Shown here: one piece after another, positions 50,823 through 62,472 of the stretch
Numbering within the stretch: position 1 is the stretch's first letter
Layout: the number at the start of each line of letters is the position of its first letter
Assembly: GCA_023055505.1 (NCBI GenBank)
Contig: JALIRH010000038.1
Location: 5,774,327 to 5,838,326 of the forward strand
Length of the DNA: 64,000 nt
Direction: 5' to 3'
Source of the DNA: Callipepla californica brunnescens
Lineage: Eukaryota; Chordata; Aves; Galliformes; Odontophoridae
Translations under genes and position numbers: made by a program
The notes under the pieces: model-generated
What the model was told of the DNA's origin: nothing
What the model saw: the letters and a program-made list of their open reading frames with translations, nothing else
The model's database searches: none

Positions 50823-53310
50823 TTTCATGGACTAACTGTTTTGTTACATTCTTGCAACTATAACACATCATTTTCATCAAAACTCTCTAGAATTTACCTT
50901 GCCCTACACATGAAAAGACAAACATTCACTGAAGATCTTAACCTTGGCCTGTCTTTAAAACTAATACAAATATTAAAGGTAACAAGTAGACATTCTGTTC
51001 TAGACCTGAAACAGATATCCATTTCTTCTTCAGATTGTCCAATACATACTCTTTGTAGGAACAACAAGCTTCATAAAGTGTAGTTTTATCCCTGCAAACA
51101 GAATACACCTTTAAATTCCAGATACTTCCATAAATCCACAATATTTAAGAAAGAAATAAAGGCTAATTACACTAAATATCTGAAAAGCCAGCAACTTTAC
51201 TATGTGACTGTCACCTTCTGCTTTCTTTTATTTAGTGGGCATTAGATAAGGAGGAGAGCTAGGGTCAGAGACTGTTTATTAATATTTTATTAAAACATTG
51301 TTATGATGGAATAACAGACAGGAGATTTCTTTTCACCTTCAACTTTTTACTCTTATAAGCAGTTTTTGGAACAACTTGGGTCAGGTTATCTGATTCAGAT
51401 GCTAGGAACAAAACTGACTCAAAATGAATGTCCAGCTGAACTGAGTTCTGGGTTTCCATGTGGTTGAAGGATGCTGCTCTGAATCGCCACTGGAATTGCT
51501 TAACATCTGATGCAAGTGGCACTTGGTGGAAACAAGGCTTTGCATTAGTGGCATAACACCCTGCCTCCCTCTGAAGTGGCATTAAAGCTTGAATCAGCAC
51601 TACCAAGAATCTGGACAACAGAGAAGTGACCATTTGAGGAAAAAATGTTATGAACTCTTCAGGTTTTTGTTAAGCTTCAGAAGCTGATACCTAAATAAAA
51701 TGCAAATTTTCCATCATTAAAATGCAATCAGTACCATGCATATATTAGAACATGGGGATTTTTTCAAGCAGACCCTGACCAAGTATATTGAATTCATACG
51801 TTCCAAGCCTTTGCAGCACTGATGTACCCAATTACCAAGATGCCATCATACTAAAGGAAAATATTTCCTAAAAGGAAAATATTCTATGCCAAAATCTCAG
51901 TACCTGGATTTATTTCAGAGCTCTTTTTTTCGCCCTCCTCACTTGCTAGCACAAATTGCTAGTCTTTCAGAGGGCTTTGCATCTGACTGAAACAAGCCCT
52001 CATGGCTTTAGTGTTACAAGGTGGACAAGTCTGGAGGGCAGCAGTCACTGACTCCAGAGGGATGGCTGCACTTGTGACACAACACCCTGACCTGAGACTT
52101 CATCAAGTTACCCCTGCTTGCTCTCCTTTTTCTGGACGTCACAACTTTAATGCCATGTCTCTGTAGCTTTCCAAAAGCAAAGAAAAAAATAATACAAAGC
52201 TGAATTAGAAGTTAATAGTCTGCTTTCAGAGCTACACTGCAACTAAATGTAGTCTTTCTTTTCCTGTGTGACAGCCTTTTTGTGTGTTGGATTGGAAGAG
52301 GCTGCTCCTGCCACTGTCCAACATCACGCTGACTTCAATGACTTTGTAAACACAGCCCAAGATATTAACAGTGCACACACATGCCTGTGAATGAGGGCAG
52401 CAGTTAGATGTTTGTATTGTTGGTAGCAGGGCGCTGTGAAGGTTTAATCGGGTCAGGTCACTTTCTATTTCATCCCTGAACTGTAATGACAGATCTGAGT
52501 TAGGCAGCTGGGCATTCATGATGGGGATATCTTCCAAATAGTTTTCATTACTCACCCTCCGAGGAGTCTGAAAAAACCCTGTCTTTTTCACCTGAAATGG
52601 CTGTAACACTGCCAGTCTATTTGCTCCAGCTTTGTCTTTAATAAGGTCTTAAAAGCTCACTTCTTTGAGGCTTCGTAGCAGACAACATAGCTGTTTGTCA
52701 GTGTAAACTTCACTTGAAACCCTTGTTCTGCTTCCATTCAACGCAAAACATTAATTCTAAGGGAAGGGAGAGTTATACACATTTTTAATACAATAATATG
52801 TTTCCAATCAAGCTTTACAAGATCCTACACAGCATGGTTTGCAGTGGAGTGCTCAGTGCTGCTGCCTGAAAAGAAACACGCTTTTTAATTATTATTTATT
52901 CTGCCTGTTCTTTCTCATTTTCCTTTCAGAATATAATAGAACTTGTGCAGGGAGGGAGTGAGAAAAAGAGAAGACAGCATCTGCAAAATGTTCCCCCAAA
53001 CCCACCAGCCAGTTAAAGCATATAAATTTGTAGACAGTGAAGTTCACACTAAATGGTTAACAAAGTTAGGGAAAAAACTATGAATTGGAAGGTAATGAAA
53101 AATTCATATTTTCAGAGCATGAAAAATAAGTGAATGCCCTTTAATTGTTCAGTTTACTTGCAGAGAGGACAGCTTGAATAAACTGAAAAATTATTCTGAG
53201 CTGTTAAAAACTCAGCATTTATGCTAAAGTCTTCAATCCTGATGGACATGTGCACACATCAGGATGTGACTGTCAGTCTACCTGGTAGCCCACAAGCCCA
53301 GCCTGATGTC
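50823..53310. other. Interval with two unassigned minus-strand frames
   Basis: The minus strand carries a 110-codon frame (51301-51633), with AATAAA words at 51291-51286 and 51280-51275 just past its stop. It also has a second frame (52232-52609) interrupted by a strong donor-like site (cggagg then gtgagt, 52555-52550). A good acceptor-like site (cttctctgttgtccag) ends at 51611. No protein family was recognised. Joining the donor to that acceptor with the phase of the upstream frame gives a stop after about 21 codons, which argues against a simple two-exon gene. Confidence 0.2.
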
Positions 53311-53800
53311 CAGAATCATAGAATCATGGAATGACCTAAGTCAGAAGGGACCTTAAAGATCATGTAGTTCCAAACCCCTGAGCCATGGACAGGGTTGCCA
53401 TCCACCAGATCAGGTTGCTCAGGGTCCCATCCAACTCAGTCTTGTAAGTTTCCCAGGATGGAGAAGTGCCTCACCACCCTTTGAGTAAATATTTTTTTCC
53501 TAACATCTAACCTGAATCTCCCCTCTTTTAGTTTAAAACCATTCCTGCTTGTCCTGTCACTATTAGACCATGTAAAAAGTCAGTGTCTCCTGCTTATAAT
53601 CTGCCTTCTCTCAAATACTGGAAGGCTGTAACGAGGTCTCCTCAGAGCCTTCTCCAAGCTGAACAAGCCCAGCTCCCACAGCCTTTCTTCATAGGATAAG
53701 TGTTCCAGACCCTTGGTCTTTGTGGCCCTCTTCTGGGTCGATTTGAACAACTCTGCATCTTTGTGCTCAGGGCCCCAGGCCTAGACACAGAGCCCCAGTT
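53311..53800 (-). mobile_element. CR1 LINE 3' region, antisense
   Basis: Antisense CR1 starts with its tail (cagaatcatagaatcatgga) and aagggaccttaaagatcatg. It passes caggttgctcagggtcccat, taacatctaacctgaatctc and accattcctgcttgtcctgt. It ends in the complement of the ORF2 C-terminus (aagctgaacaagcccagctc, catctttgtgctcagggccc). It is moderately diverged. A 138-codon minus-strand frame ending at 53642 joins CR1 ORF2-derived sequence to unrelated flank and is not called a gene. Confidence 0.93.
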
Positions 53801-54681
53801 GTACAGGAGGTTCTTGAGGAGAGAGGGATGTGAACAGCAAGCTTGTGGGCTCAGAAACTGAGGTGGCTGCTGGAGAGTTCGGTAGTGGAAAACTGGTGGC
53901 TGTGGTTGGAGAGAAGGAAGACAGATTATCAATGCTGCTGGAGGGACTGGTGAGGAAGAGTCATTCCTGTGGGGAGTTGAAGTTCGCTGGTGACAGAACT
54001 GCCTCCATGGGCAAGGGGAAGGACAGACTTGGCTTCTTCTGTTGCCTGTGCTGCTCATGCCATTTTTCTGCTGATGAATGTAGGAAAGATTGAGCCCACA
54101 GAGACTATTCCATCAGGGCCCCCTGTCAATCTGCAGAAAAATCCTCTTATTTCATTTTCTATTGTTGCCATGCCTCTATCACTGTTCTCCATGCTCTCTT
54201 GCCATGAGCATAAATCTTCTTTACCTTCCCTTCCCAGCCATAGTGAGAAAGGAAGAAGGTAATATGACAGTTGCAAGTCTGTAGTTTGAGAAAGATTGCA
54301 GCTGAACTGGATAGTGGGACCCCAGTGAGAAGCAAGGCTGAGGTGGGAGGAAAGGGGTGGCAGAAAATCAGGGAGGTCTGACAAGAAGCTGAGATCAAAG
54401 GGGTTAGTAACTGTACAGGAAGGCTGCCTTTGCTTTCTCTGCATTCAGATACCCTGCTTTTGGCTTCTTGCACTTCTGAGCTGATTTTAGTACCTGCACT
54501 CCTGGCCCTGCCTTACACTCTTTGTTTGTGAAACGCCTACTTTATATGTTTTGTACAGATTTTGTGCTGTGTATTTCACTGATAAAGCACTTGAGAAATG
54601 TTTGATTAATTCCTCAAATAGGATCACTTTCAATTAAAAGTGAAAATTTTAAAACAAAAAGCAGTGAAGAAGGAAAAAAAT
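53801..54681. other. GC-richer unassigned flank of the purine tract
   Basis: Mixed-composition DNA with several overlapping frames of 64-129 codons on both strands, none resembling a known family. Having many medium frames on both strands at once is typical of raised GC content, not of one real exon. No repeat was recognised between the CR1 and the purine tract. Confidence 0.45.
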
Positions 54682-55121
54682 AGGGAAAAAGAAGAAAGGA
54701 AAAGAGGAAAGGGGAAAGGGAAGGGGAAAGGGAAAGGGAAAGGGAAAGGGAAAGGGAAAGGGAAAGGGAAAGGGAAAGGGAAAGGGAAAGGGAAAGGGAA
54801 GGGGAAGGGGAAGGGGAAGGGGAAGGGGAAAGAAGGGAAGGGAAGGGAAGGGAAGGGAAGGGAAGGGAAGGGAAGGGAAGGGAAGGGAAGGGAAGGGAAG
54901 GGAAGGGAAGGGAAGGGAAGGGAAGGGAAGGGAAGGGAAGGGAAGGGAAGGGAAGGGAAGGGAAGGGAAGGGAAGGGAAGGGAAGGAGAAAGGAGAAAGG
55001 AGAAAGGAGAAAGGAGAAAGGAGAAAGGAGAAAGGAGAAAGGAGAAAGGAGAAAGGAGAAAGGAGAAAGGAGAAAGGAGAAAGGAGAAAGGAGAAAGGAG
55101 AAAGGAGAAAGGAGAAAGAGA
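54682..55121 (+). repeat. 440-base uninterrupted purine tract, four successive motifs
   Basis: Every base from 54682 to 55121 is A or G on the plus strand. After a mixed lead-in, the blocks are: GGGAAA hexamers (54724-54795, 12 units), GGGGAA hexamers (about 54801-54828, five), GGGAA pentamers (54835-54984, 30 perfect units) and GGAGAAA heptamers (54985-55117, 19 perfect units). The first three arrays have G-runs of three or four with 2-3 base loops, meeting the usual quadruplex pattern. The whole tract is a homopurine strand able in principle to form triplex (H-) DNA. The 196-codon frame reading repeated GKGK/GREGK through it is an artefact. Confidence 0.98.
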
Positions 55122-58044
55122 CAGAAAGGAGAAAAGTTCTTACATTAAATTAATGTCAGAGCCAGAACCTGTGGCTCTCCTCTGTAGTACAGATCCCCAA
55201 ACACACGTTTATGGTGAGAAGGCACCCTAGCGCTATTTGATGTTCATATCACATCAGCTGAGTTTCTCACCGCGGGAACTGAAGATTCATGATTTTTTTA
55301 AGAAATGTCATAGGGGCACTATGAATTCAATTATAACTCTACTGAACAAGAAGCTTTCAATTGATGTTAAGGTTCAAGATTTTGTCTGAGATCTTGAGAA
55401 GTGACTATTCATGGAGCGGCTAAAATAAATTTACCTTGCTTCAGTACTCCAACATGTTGCAAGAGGGTTTTATGTCGTCTTCACAGTTTAGCAAAGTAAC
55501 TCTTTTGAGCAGCTGTAGTGACACAGACAGGCAAAAAATGTCTCCATTCTGGCATTCTTGGGCATTTTCTTAATGACAGTCTTAAATGCCAAGTGAATTG
55601 TTTCAATTTCACAGCCATTAGCGGAAGAAAAGACCAACTAGGTCAAGACTGTCACTTTAGAAGCACTTAAATAAATAACAGTAATAATCTGACACCCCAC
55701 CAAAGGAGGATTTTTTCCCTTTAGCACATCTGCTAGTTCTTTGTTGAGTCTAGCTTGAACATGCTATAATTAAAACACAGTGTAGCCTCAAGTCAGCAGA
55801 GTTACAGAAAGGGAAATTTGCCCATTATTTTCCAAGTAGATAATCATCAGTTATCATTAGTCAACCTATTCAGGCAGTAGGCGATAGAGATGGATTAGTT
55901 TTAGATCATGTACATGCATTTTCTCTTTTTATTTCTACAGAACAATAACAACAAAAATTAAATTATATGAACCGCTGGAGTCAAATTGCAGTCATATAAG
56001 AGACAGCAAAGCAAAGCTTTGTAAAATCTGATATGTTGGCATGTAGAGACTTTCTTTTAGAAAATCTAAACTTTTTGCTGATAACAACATGACAGCAACT
56101 CCTTAATTTCATTCAAACCTCTACAGAAACTAAGACTACACAGACTCATCAAGAGAATATACAAGATACACTGAACTAGCAATAAAAAGAATAATGTGAC
56201 TCTACATATAGGCTTTTTCACACAACATTATATCTTTCAGCTGTCATCATTAACTCCAATTCTAGAAATGCCTTGTTGTTCTGTTACCTTTGAAAAATGG
56301 ATGCAGTTATTAGGATAGATTTTACTTGGATATGTGGAAAAAAAAAAAAAAAAAGAAATCCATGACAGGTATATACTTCTTTCAGTATGTTTATTCAATA
56401 TGTTTTCATCATTATAGTGATTGAATTTGAGAATTTACACATCTCTGGGGGGGGGGGGGAACAAAAAAAAACAAAAACAAAAATCTAAAATCTGTAAATT
56501 GTTTTCCCAGTACAATTAGACTGAAAGTCAAAACTGGAAGACTAGTAACAACAGAGATTTACATACTTGTATAAAAGATGAACCTGTCTGTCAGTTCACT
56601 CTGTTTATCAGCAGTGGAAATACAGAGAGATAGAGTACTGCAACCTAAGAAAACTGATAATGACTTTTGTTTCATGATATCTGGTGGCTCTTTTTAAAAG
56701 AACAACAGCAACAGCAAAACCAAGCTAGGGCAGCATGGCAACAGCAAGCTGTACAGTATAAATTAATATGGTACAGCTATTACTGAAGTATACCTATCCT
56801 TTTCAAACTGACTGATGTAACTGTGTCAACTGACAGCCAACTTTGTACTGATTTCCTTGACATATAAAAGGCAATGATTCAGTGACTGTCACTTTATGCA
56901 CATCTGTTCTGAATGAATAGCTGCATTCATTCACTTCATAATAGGGATCCTGTTGAGAATAATATAATAAACATGTGCAAGATAAAACCCATCAGAAGAG
57001 AACATGTCAGTCAGAGCAATAAATACAGTGATTTTTGACTCCTCCCCATTTCCATCCAAAATAAGATAAAGCACATATAGAAAAATAACGATGTTCCCAC
57101 ACCAGGTAACAAGTTCACAATAAAATGTACAAGGTACAATTTCCAGCTGAGACAAACTGAGTTCTTTTTCTGTATTAATCTACAACATGGTTCCAGCATT
57201 GATTGTCTGATCTTTGTAGTGTGGTGCTGTAAGTCATGACAATTGCAACATACTAAACAAAGCCTAAATCAGATGAACCTATCAACTGATGGGGAAGTCC
57301 ACCTAAAATTGCATATGAGCTATTTTATTTTATTTTAGTCAAAACCTAACATTTTTGATGTAGTTTGTAGCTAGCAGTTGTAGTACTGGGCTGATGTTTG
57401 CTGCATGTAAAGGTTCCAGAGGAAGAAAGATTAACTGCATGGAAATTGAATAGAAGCCATGACACTTTTACTCTTTTTGATGCCAAACAATGGCTTTGGC
57501 TACACAGACAGGATTCTGTTACATAAAGATATGCAGTCAATGCCATCTGAAACATCCTAACATACGATATCCACACAGGGCTAACAGACAGGAGAGACAG
57601 ATCGATGCTCTCCTGAGCTTCTACTCTGGAAGGTCATGAGTGTCCCATAAGGCTTGCACCATAACTTCTGTCTCAAGTTCAGCATTTCAATTGGCACTAT
57701 ATGTGCAGCTAACTTCATCCTTGCTGCATTAAATTGGATGTTAGAGGCCTACAAACTAACATAAAGCTACTGGGTCCAGGTCTGTAAATTTAACAGTGAG
57801 CTCATTTCCCCTCTTCTGACCTCTTTGAATCCCCATATGTAAGCTATTGTGTTATTTTACAGTGATATTTTGAAACTAATGCTTCTGACCTCGTTGAAGT
57901 CCTAAAGTTGTTTTGCTGCATTTGACCTTTCAGTGTAAAATAACTCTGATGAGATGTAGCTCTGACTAAGCAAGATTATATAACATAGCAGCCTATCCAT
58001 TACTCAGTAAATAAATTGATAGACATGAATCTGTTTAACTTTAT
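55122..58044. other. Unannotated AT-rich interval
   Basis: No gene was recognised. An A17 run (56338-56354) and a G13 run (56447-56459) are the only notable low-complexity sites. A tttttatttctacag acceptor-like sequence near 55939 has no open exon after it. Confidence 0.5.
56447..56488 (+). repeat. G13 run followed by A/C low-complexity
   Basis: Thirteen consecutive G (56447-56459) are followed by an A-rich stretch of caaaa-like words. A pure G run of this length is unusual in AT-rich DNA and prone to sequencing-length error. Confidence 0.85.
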
Positions 58045-58102
58045 GATCTCCAGATGACCCTTTCAACACCTACAGTTCCATGATTCTGTAACTCATAGAA
58101 TC
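58045..58102 (+). mobile_element. CR1 3' tail, sense, very short
   Basis: Only the final ~55 bases of a CR1 are recognisable: gatctccagatgaccctttc, aacacctacagttccatgat and a tail of tctgtaactcatagaatc. The upstream flank shows no CR1 words. This is an extremely 5'-truncated copy. Confidence 0.75.
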
Positions 58103-61100
58103 TATTTTCTTCCTATTTTAACATTTGGCAGAACATGGATTTGAAATGCTAGGCCTTATGCTTCCCTGTGGTACCTCTCTTCCTCATTCCCAAAACTGCA
58201 TAGTGAAATCATCATGAAAAATGATCGTTCACATTTAAGGGGAGCTACACAACAGAATAGCAGCAGGCATCTTGGATGGCAGCAAAAAACAGGTGCTTTT
58301 CCAGTGGTTGACATTGGTATTTTTGCTCTCCACAGCAAATTTGAAGCATTATTCTTGCTCCCACCCTCTACCAGAATACCTTCAGATATTGTACTTGCTA
58401 CCTGCTGCCCCATAGTTTCACCTGTGAAAGCCTTAATTTGATGCTTTTAGTATTCATATATCACTTTGCATCTTCAAAGCATTGTATGTACGTTAATTAA
58501 ACTACATGCCTAGGAGATAACAAAGAACAAGTTACAAAGGCATTTTTAAGAATACAGACAGACTATCAAATCAGACTAGCACATTAGGAATAAATTAATA
58601 ATGGCCTTTTATAATGACTGAAATGCATAGCTTTGTTTTTCTTTTGCAAGCAATAAACCAAATAAAATGATTATGAATGGAAATGTAGTAGCTTTCACAT
58701 CCAAAGTTTTGAGGGCCTGCAGAGCTTGAAACCAAGTTATATGTCACAAGAAAAAATAAATAAATTAGAAAAAATACCAAAAAAAACAAAAAAAAAACCC
58801 ACAACTAACTAACTAACTAAAAACCACATTTTATTTAAGTCTCTCATTCCTTTGCCTGCTTAGAAAAGTCCTTTTTACACAGATGAGGCATTTGCTTTAC
58901 ATGAAAACAAATGGAAAGGGCATTTTCATACATGGAAACACCTTTCTATAGAGTTTTGGGGTTACTTTTGACCAGACTGTAGCTCCTCAAACTGATTCAG
59001 AAAAAGTGATAATGTATCACAATTGCTGGTGTGTATCTCACCTAAATACGTGTCCTCGATCCTTCCTGTGCTTATTACCTATGTAGAAGATACATATGGT
59101 CTTTCAACTTTTGATCCATCCACATTTGCACGTGCAAAATTTCTTTAGACCCAAAAGCGTTAATTCTGAGCATGCCCAGAACAACTTAGTCTTGACTGTG
59201 GTGAAGTTTTCTGCCTATCTCTCTTTCCAGCTTTGTAAGGAATCATCAGCTCTACCAGAAGCACTCCTTCAGACTTAAGAAATTTTAATCAAATCTCTTC
59301 CCTTGTCTGAGAAAACCTTAACCAATTCCAAGAATTGATTAGAATGGCTTTGGAAACATTATTGTATTATGGCAACTCTTATGTCTCCTGCACTACAGTT
59401 GTGAAAGCCTGAACTATTTTCAGTCTTTCAAAGACTGCTGTTGACATCACAGACAGGATAAAGATGTAGGCATTCTCCACCATGGGAAGGAGCTCTGGGA
59501 AGCCCAGTTCAGCTTGTTAAATCCAACCAAGAGTTAAAATATCCTTTGTACAGTATGTAGCTCATGTAATTGTACTGATCATGTATGTATTTTAGTATCT
59601 GTCCTAGATACTTACTAGTTAGTTGATGTTCTGACTTTGGTACAAACCCTTCTTAATTGATTGTTCCTCTGCATTGTCTAAAGAGCCACTGTGATGCAAA
59701 TTATGATAGATGGATGAGTATGAATGGGTTAGCTGAGTCAACATTCAACATTCAGCCATTTTACTAATGAGGCAAGCTCCATTGGAGCATTTTTATAAAT
59801 TCATTATTAGCTATAATTCCTCTTTCTAATTTCTGCAAATTGGACATTTGGTAGCTAAAACATCTGGTTTTGCTGAGGCTGACCTATATTATTCATACAT
59901 TTCCACTTGTGAGCAATACAACCAATCCAAATTTAGGTCATTAAAATTTTTCCAATACTTCACACTATTCACTACATAAAACTCCTTCATTCATATCAGA
60001 AAATTAGTTTTGACTCGTGGGAAAACAGTCTGTTGTTAGTCTTTTTAAATTGATTTCATTATCCCCACAAAAATGGAAAACGAAGAGCTGAGAGTTTATT
60101 CACAGTGATGGTTGTATTCATTTCAGTTTGAAAAACTATCACACGTCTATGTCTGTGAAACAGAGACAGAAAAATGGAGAAAAAATATTTCCATTTCATC
60201 CCTTTCTTGCCTCTTCTTCATTTAAAAATATTTATTTGTTGTGTGAAGTCAAAATGCATAAAGCAAACATAAATCCCTTCAGGGTACCCTTGATTTCTCA
60301 GGATCAAGTCTAGATTTAGAGAAGGAAGTCTAATCTCCTTAAGACAAAATAGTTGCAACTTTTTTTCCTCTGAAAAGAAGTAGGAGAAGGAGATAAAAAG
60401 TAGAAAGGGGACAATGGCATGGGCTGAGCTGTGTCATTATTTCTTTTTACTGATCAATATGTGAAGCTCATTGTAGTACACTTCCAGCTTAGCCTTTGAA
60501 ACACAGATCAAGCTGGGTCAATGAGATGATCCTTTTGTATTAAACCTTCTTTTCTCCTGTAGTCTAAGGACAACTTGTGAACTGAGTCTTCTGTTGGATA
60601 ACTAGAAGAGCACCTGCTTTCAAATGAGGTTTGCATATAAGCAGTTCTTTGTCATTTTTTTTGTGCTTCTCATTGACTGCCATCAGCAGCTTAACAAGAG
60701 CAGAATATTTTAAATCCTTTGATCCTAAGAGCTCTTACTCTTGCAAGCTGTATTTAGTCACACCAGAAGTCTCACTGAAATGCTGTATAAGAAAAATTAA
60801 ATAGCATTATTTGTACAAATGGTTGAAGCACAAGAGTATATAGCATCTTATAGTCAGACCTCCTTTATTTCAAGGAGAATTGCATTTGGGGAGAGATAAT
60901 AAAACAGTTCAGACATAGAAACGTACAATTCAGCAGTACTTCATGGGCAAACATTTCATATTCAGTTTCACAGCCAGGGGTTAGAGGATAACTTTAGCCA
61001 AGGGAAGAAACATGTTGTATACCAAAGTTTCTGAAACAAGTGACTAATTTTGTGATAACCTTATTTCAACTGGCCTGCACTTATACCCTATATACAATAT

Positions 61101-62232
61101 AATCCAGGAGACAACTCAGGTTTCACAGTTCACCTTTGATGTCCCTTCCAGATACTAAACGCCCACCTTAACACCAATGATAAACATCCTCTTCTTGCAG
61201 CAGTGATACTTGCTGTAGCACACTGGAGATTCTTCCTGCAGATACACTTTTTTTGCTCTACTCCATTGCAGTTTGACACAGGAACTGTCACTACCTACAC
61301 TCAGATAGATTTGCCTGAGCAAGAGAGACAATGCTCTCTTCCATCTCCACTTGTAGGACACAGGTACGATCTCATTCAGAGAAACAAATATACAATTAAA
61401 GAGAATGATGGCAGAAAAGTTCATAATAATCAAATCACTATAAAAGATTCACTGAAAAAATGGGAATCATATTTATATTTCATCCCGTTTTTATACAACA
61501 AACCTCAGTCCTGTCCATGCCCTAAAAATATACATGACCTGTAGAGTATGCCAACAACTAACCTCTCAGGGAGAACCAGTTTGTGGATTAAAAATTCATC
61601 ATTCACTAACACCCTAAACTGCCCCATACTGATAAGACTTCTCTAGATGGACCTCCTTGGGAGTGTTGCAGTCAGAGATGTTGACACTGATTATGCACTT
61701 CTATCCAAAATCTACTGAAAGTATCTACAAGGGAGTGAGAAAAAGCTCTTCCTGTAGTGAATACTATAACCTCTCAAAAACTGCTGAAGTAAACATAGTG
61801 AAATGAACTATAAAGCTATACTTTCAAAAGAAATTTGTTTTCTGTTTGTTAGGGTAGCTTAGGGTGTGAAAACCTTGTTGAATATATTCTATAATGCTGA
61901 AGTTCACTTGAAGAAATTCAGAGATATTTTTGCAGTTATAGAAAGCAATATTCCAAAGGCAACAGTTAAAAGCTCTTTTCTGGAACTAAGCTCTAACAAA
62001 GCCCTATAAAGAGTATGTGATCTAGGGAAAGACACAAGTTTATCTAGGTCAGAAAGTGAATGCTAATTCTGTTCCTTTTCATAAAGGAAGTGGGAGTTTG
62101 GGTCTTGTTTGAGGAGATACCTATACCTCCCATCAATTAACTGTTTACTTAAATTCAAAGCTCTGCTATGTGAAAACATGGCCTGTTTACTGCAGGGGAA
62201 GGGGAAGGCAGAGGGAGAGTGGGAGGAGGAGC
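58103..62232. other. Unannotated AT-rich interval
   Basis: No gene was recognised. An A-rich patch with three tandem aact units lies at about 58750-58822. A 113-codon plus-strand frame at 61203-61544 has no recognised family. From about 62196 the sequence becomes purine-rich, leading into the next tract. Confidence 0.5.
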
Positions 62233-62472
62233 AAGAAGGGAAGAGAAAGGGGAAGGGGAAGGGGAAGGGGAAGGGGAAGGGGAAGGGGAAGGGGAAGGGG
62301 AAGGGGAAGGGGAAGGGGAAGGGGAAGGGGAAGGGGAAGGGGAAGGGGAAGGGGAAGGGGAAGGGGAAGGGGAAGGGAAGGGAAGGGAAGGGAAGGGAAG
62401 GGAAGGGAAGGGAAGGGAAGGGAAGGGAAGGGAAGGGAAGGGAAGGGAAGGGAAGGGAAGGGAAGGGAAAAG
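62233..62472 (+). repeat. 240-base uninterrupted purine tract, GGGGAA then GGGAA
   Basis: An unbroken A/G strand: 21 perfect GGGGAA hexamers (62249-62374) followed directly by 19 perfect GGGAA pentamers (62375-62469). The same two motifs, in the same order and on the same strand, occur inside the tract at 54.7-55.1 kb. Long frames in all plus frames (GKGK, GRGR, GEGE) and minus frames (PSPS, LPLP) are products of the repeat and are not proteins. The G-runs satisfy the quadruplex pattern. Confidence 0.98.

Noticed and set aside
53642..54058. 138-codon minus-strand proline/serine-rich frame
   Set aside because: Its C-terminal part is CR1 ORF2-derived sequence and the rest is GC-richer flank with open frames on both strands; no coherent protein.
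54640..55230. 196-codon plus-strand frame rich in GK and GREGK repeats
   Set aside because: It is the translation of the GGGAAA/GGGAA/GGAGAAA arrays; every frame of a stop-free repeat looks open. No non-repeat domain is attached.
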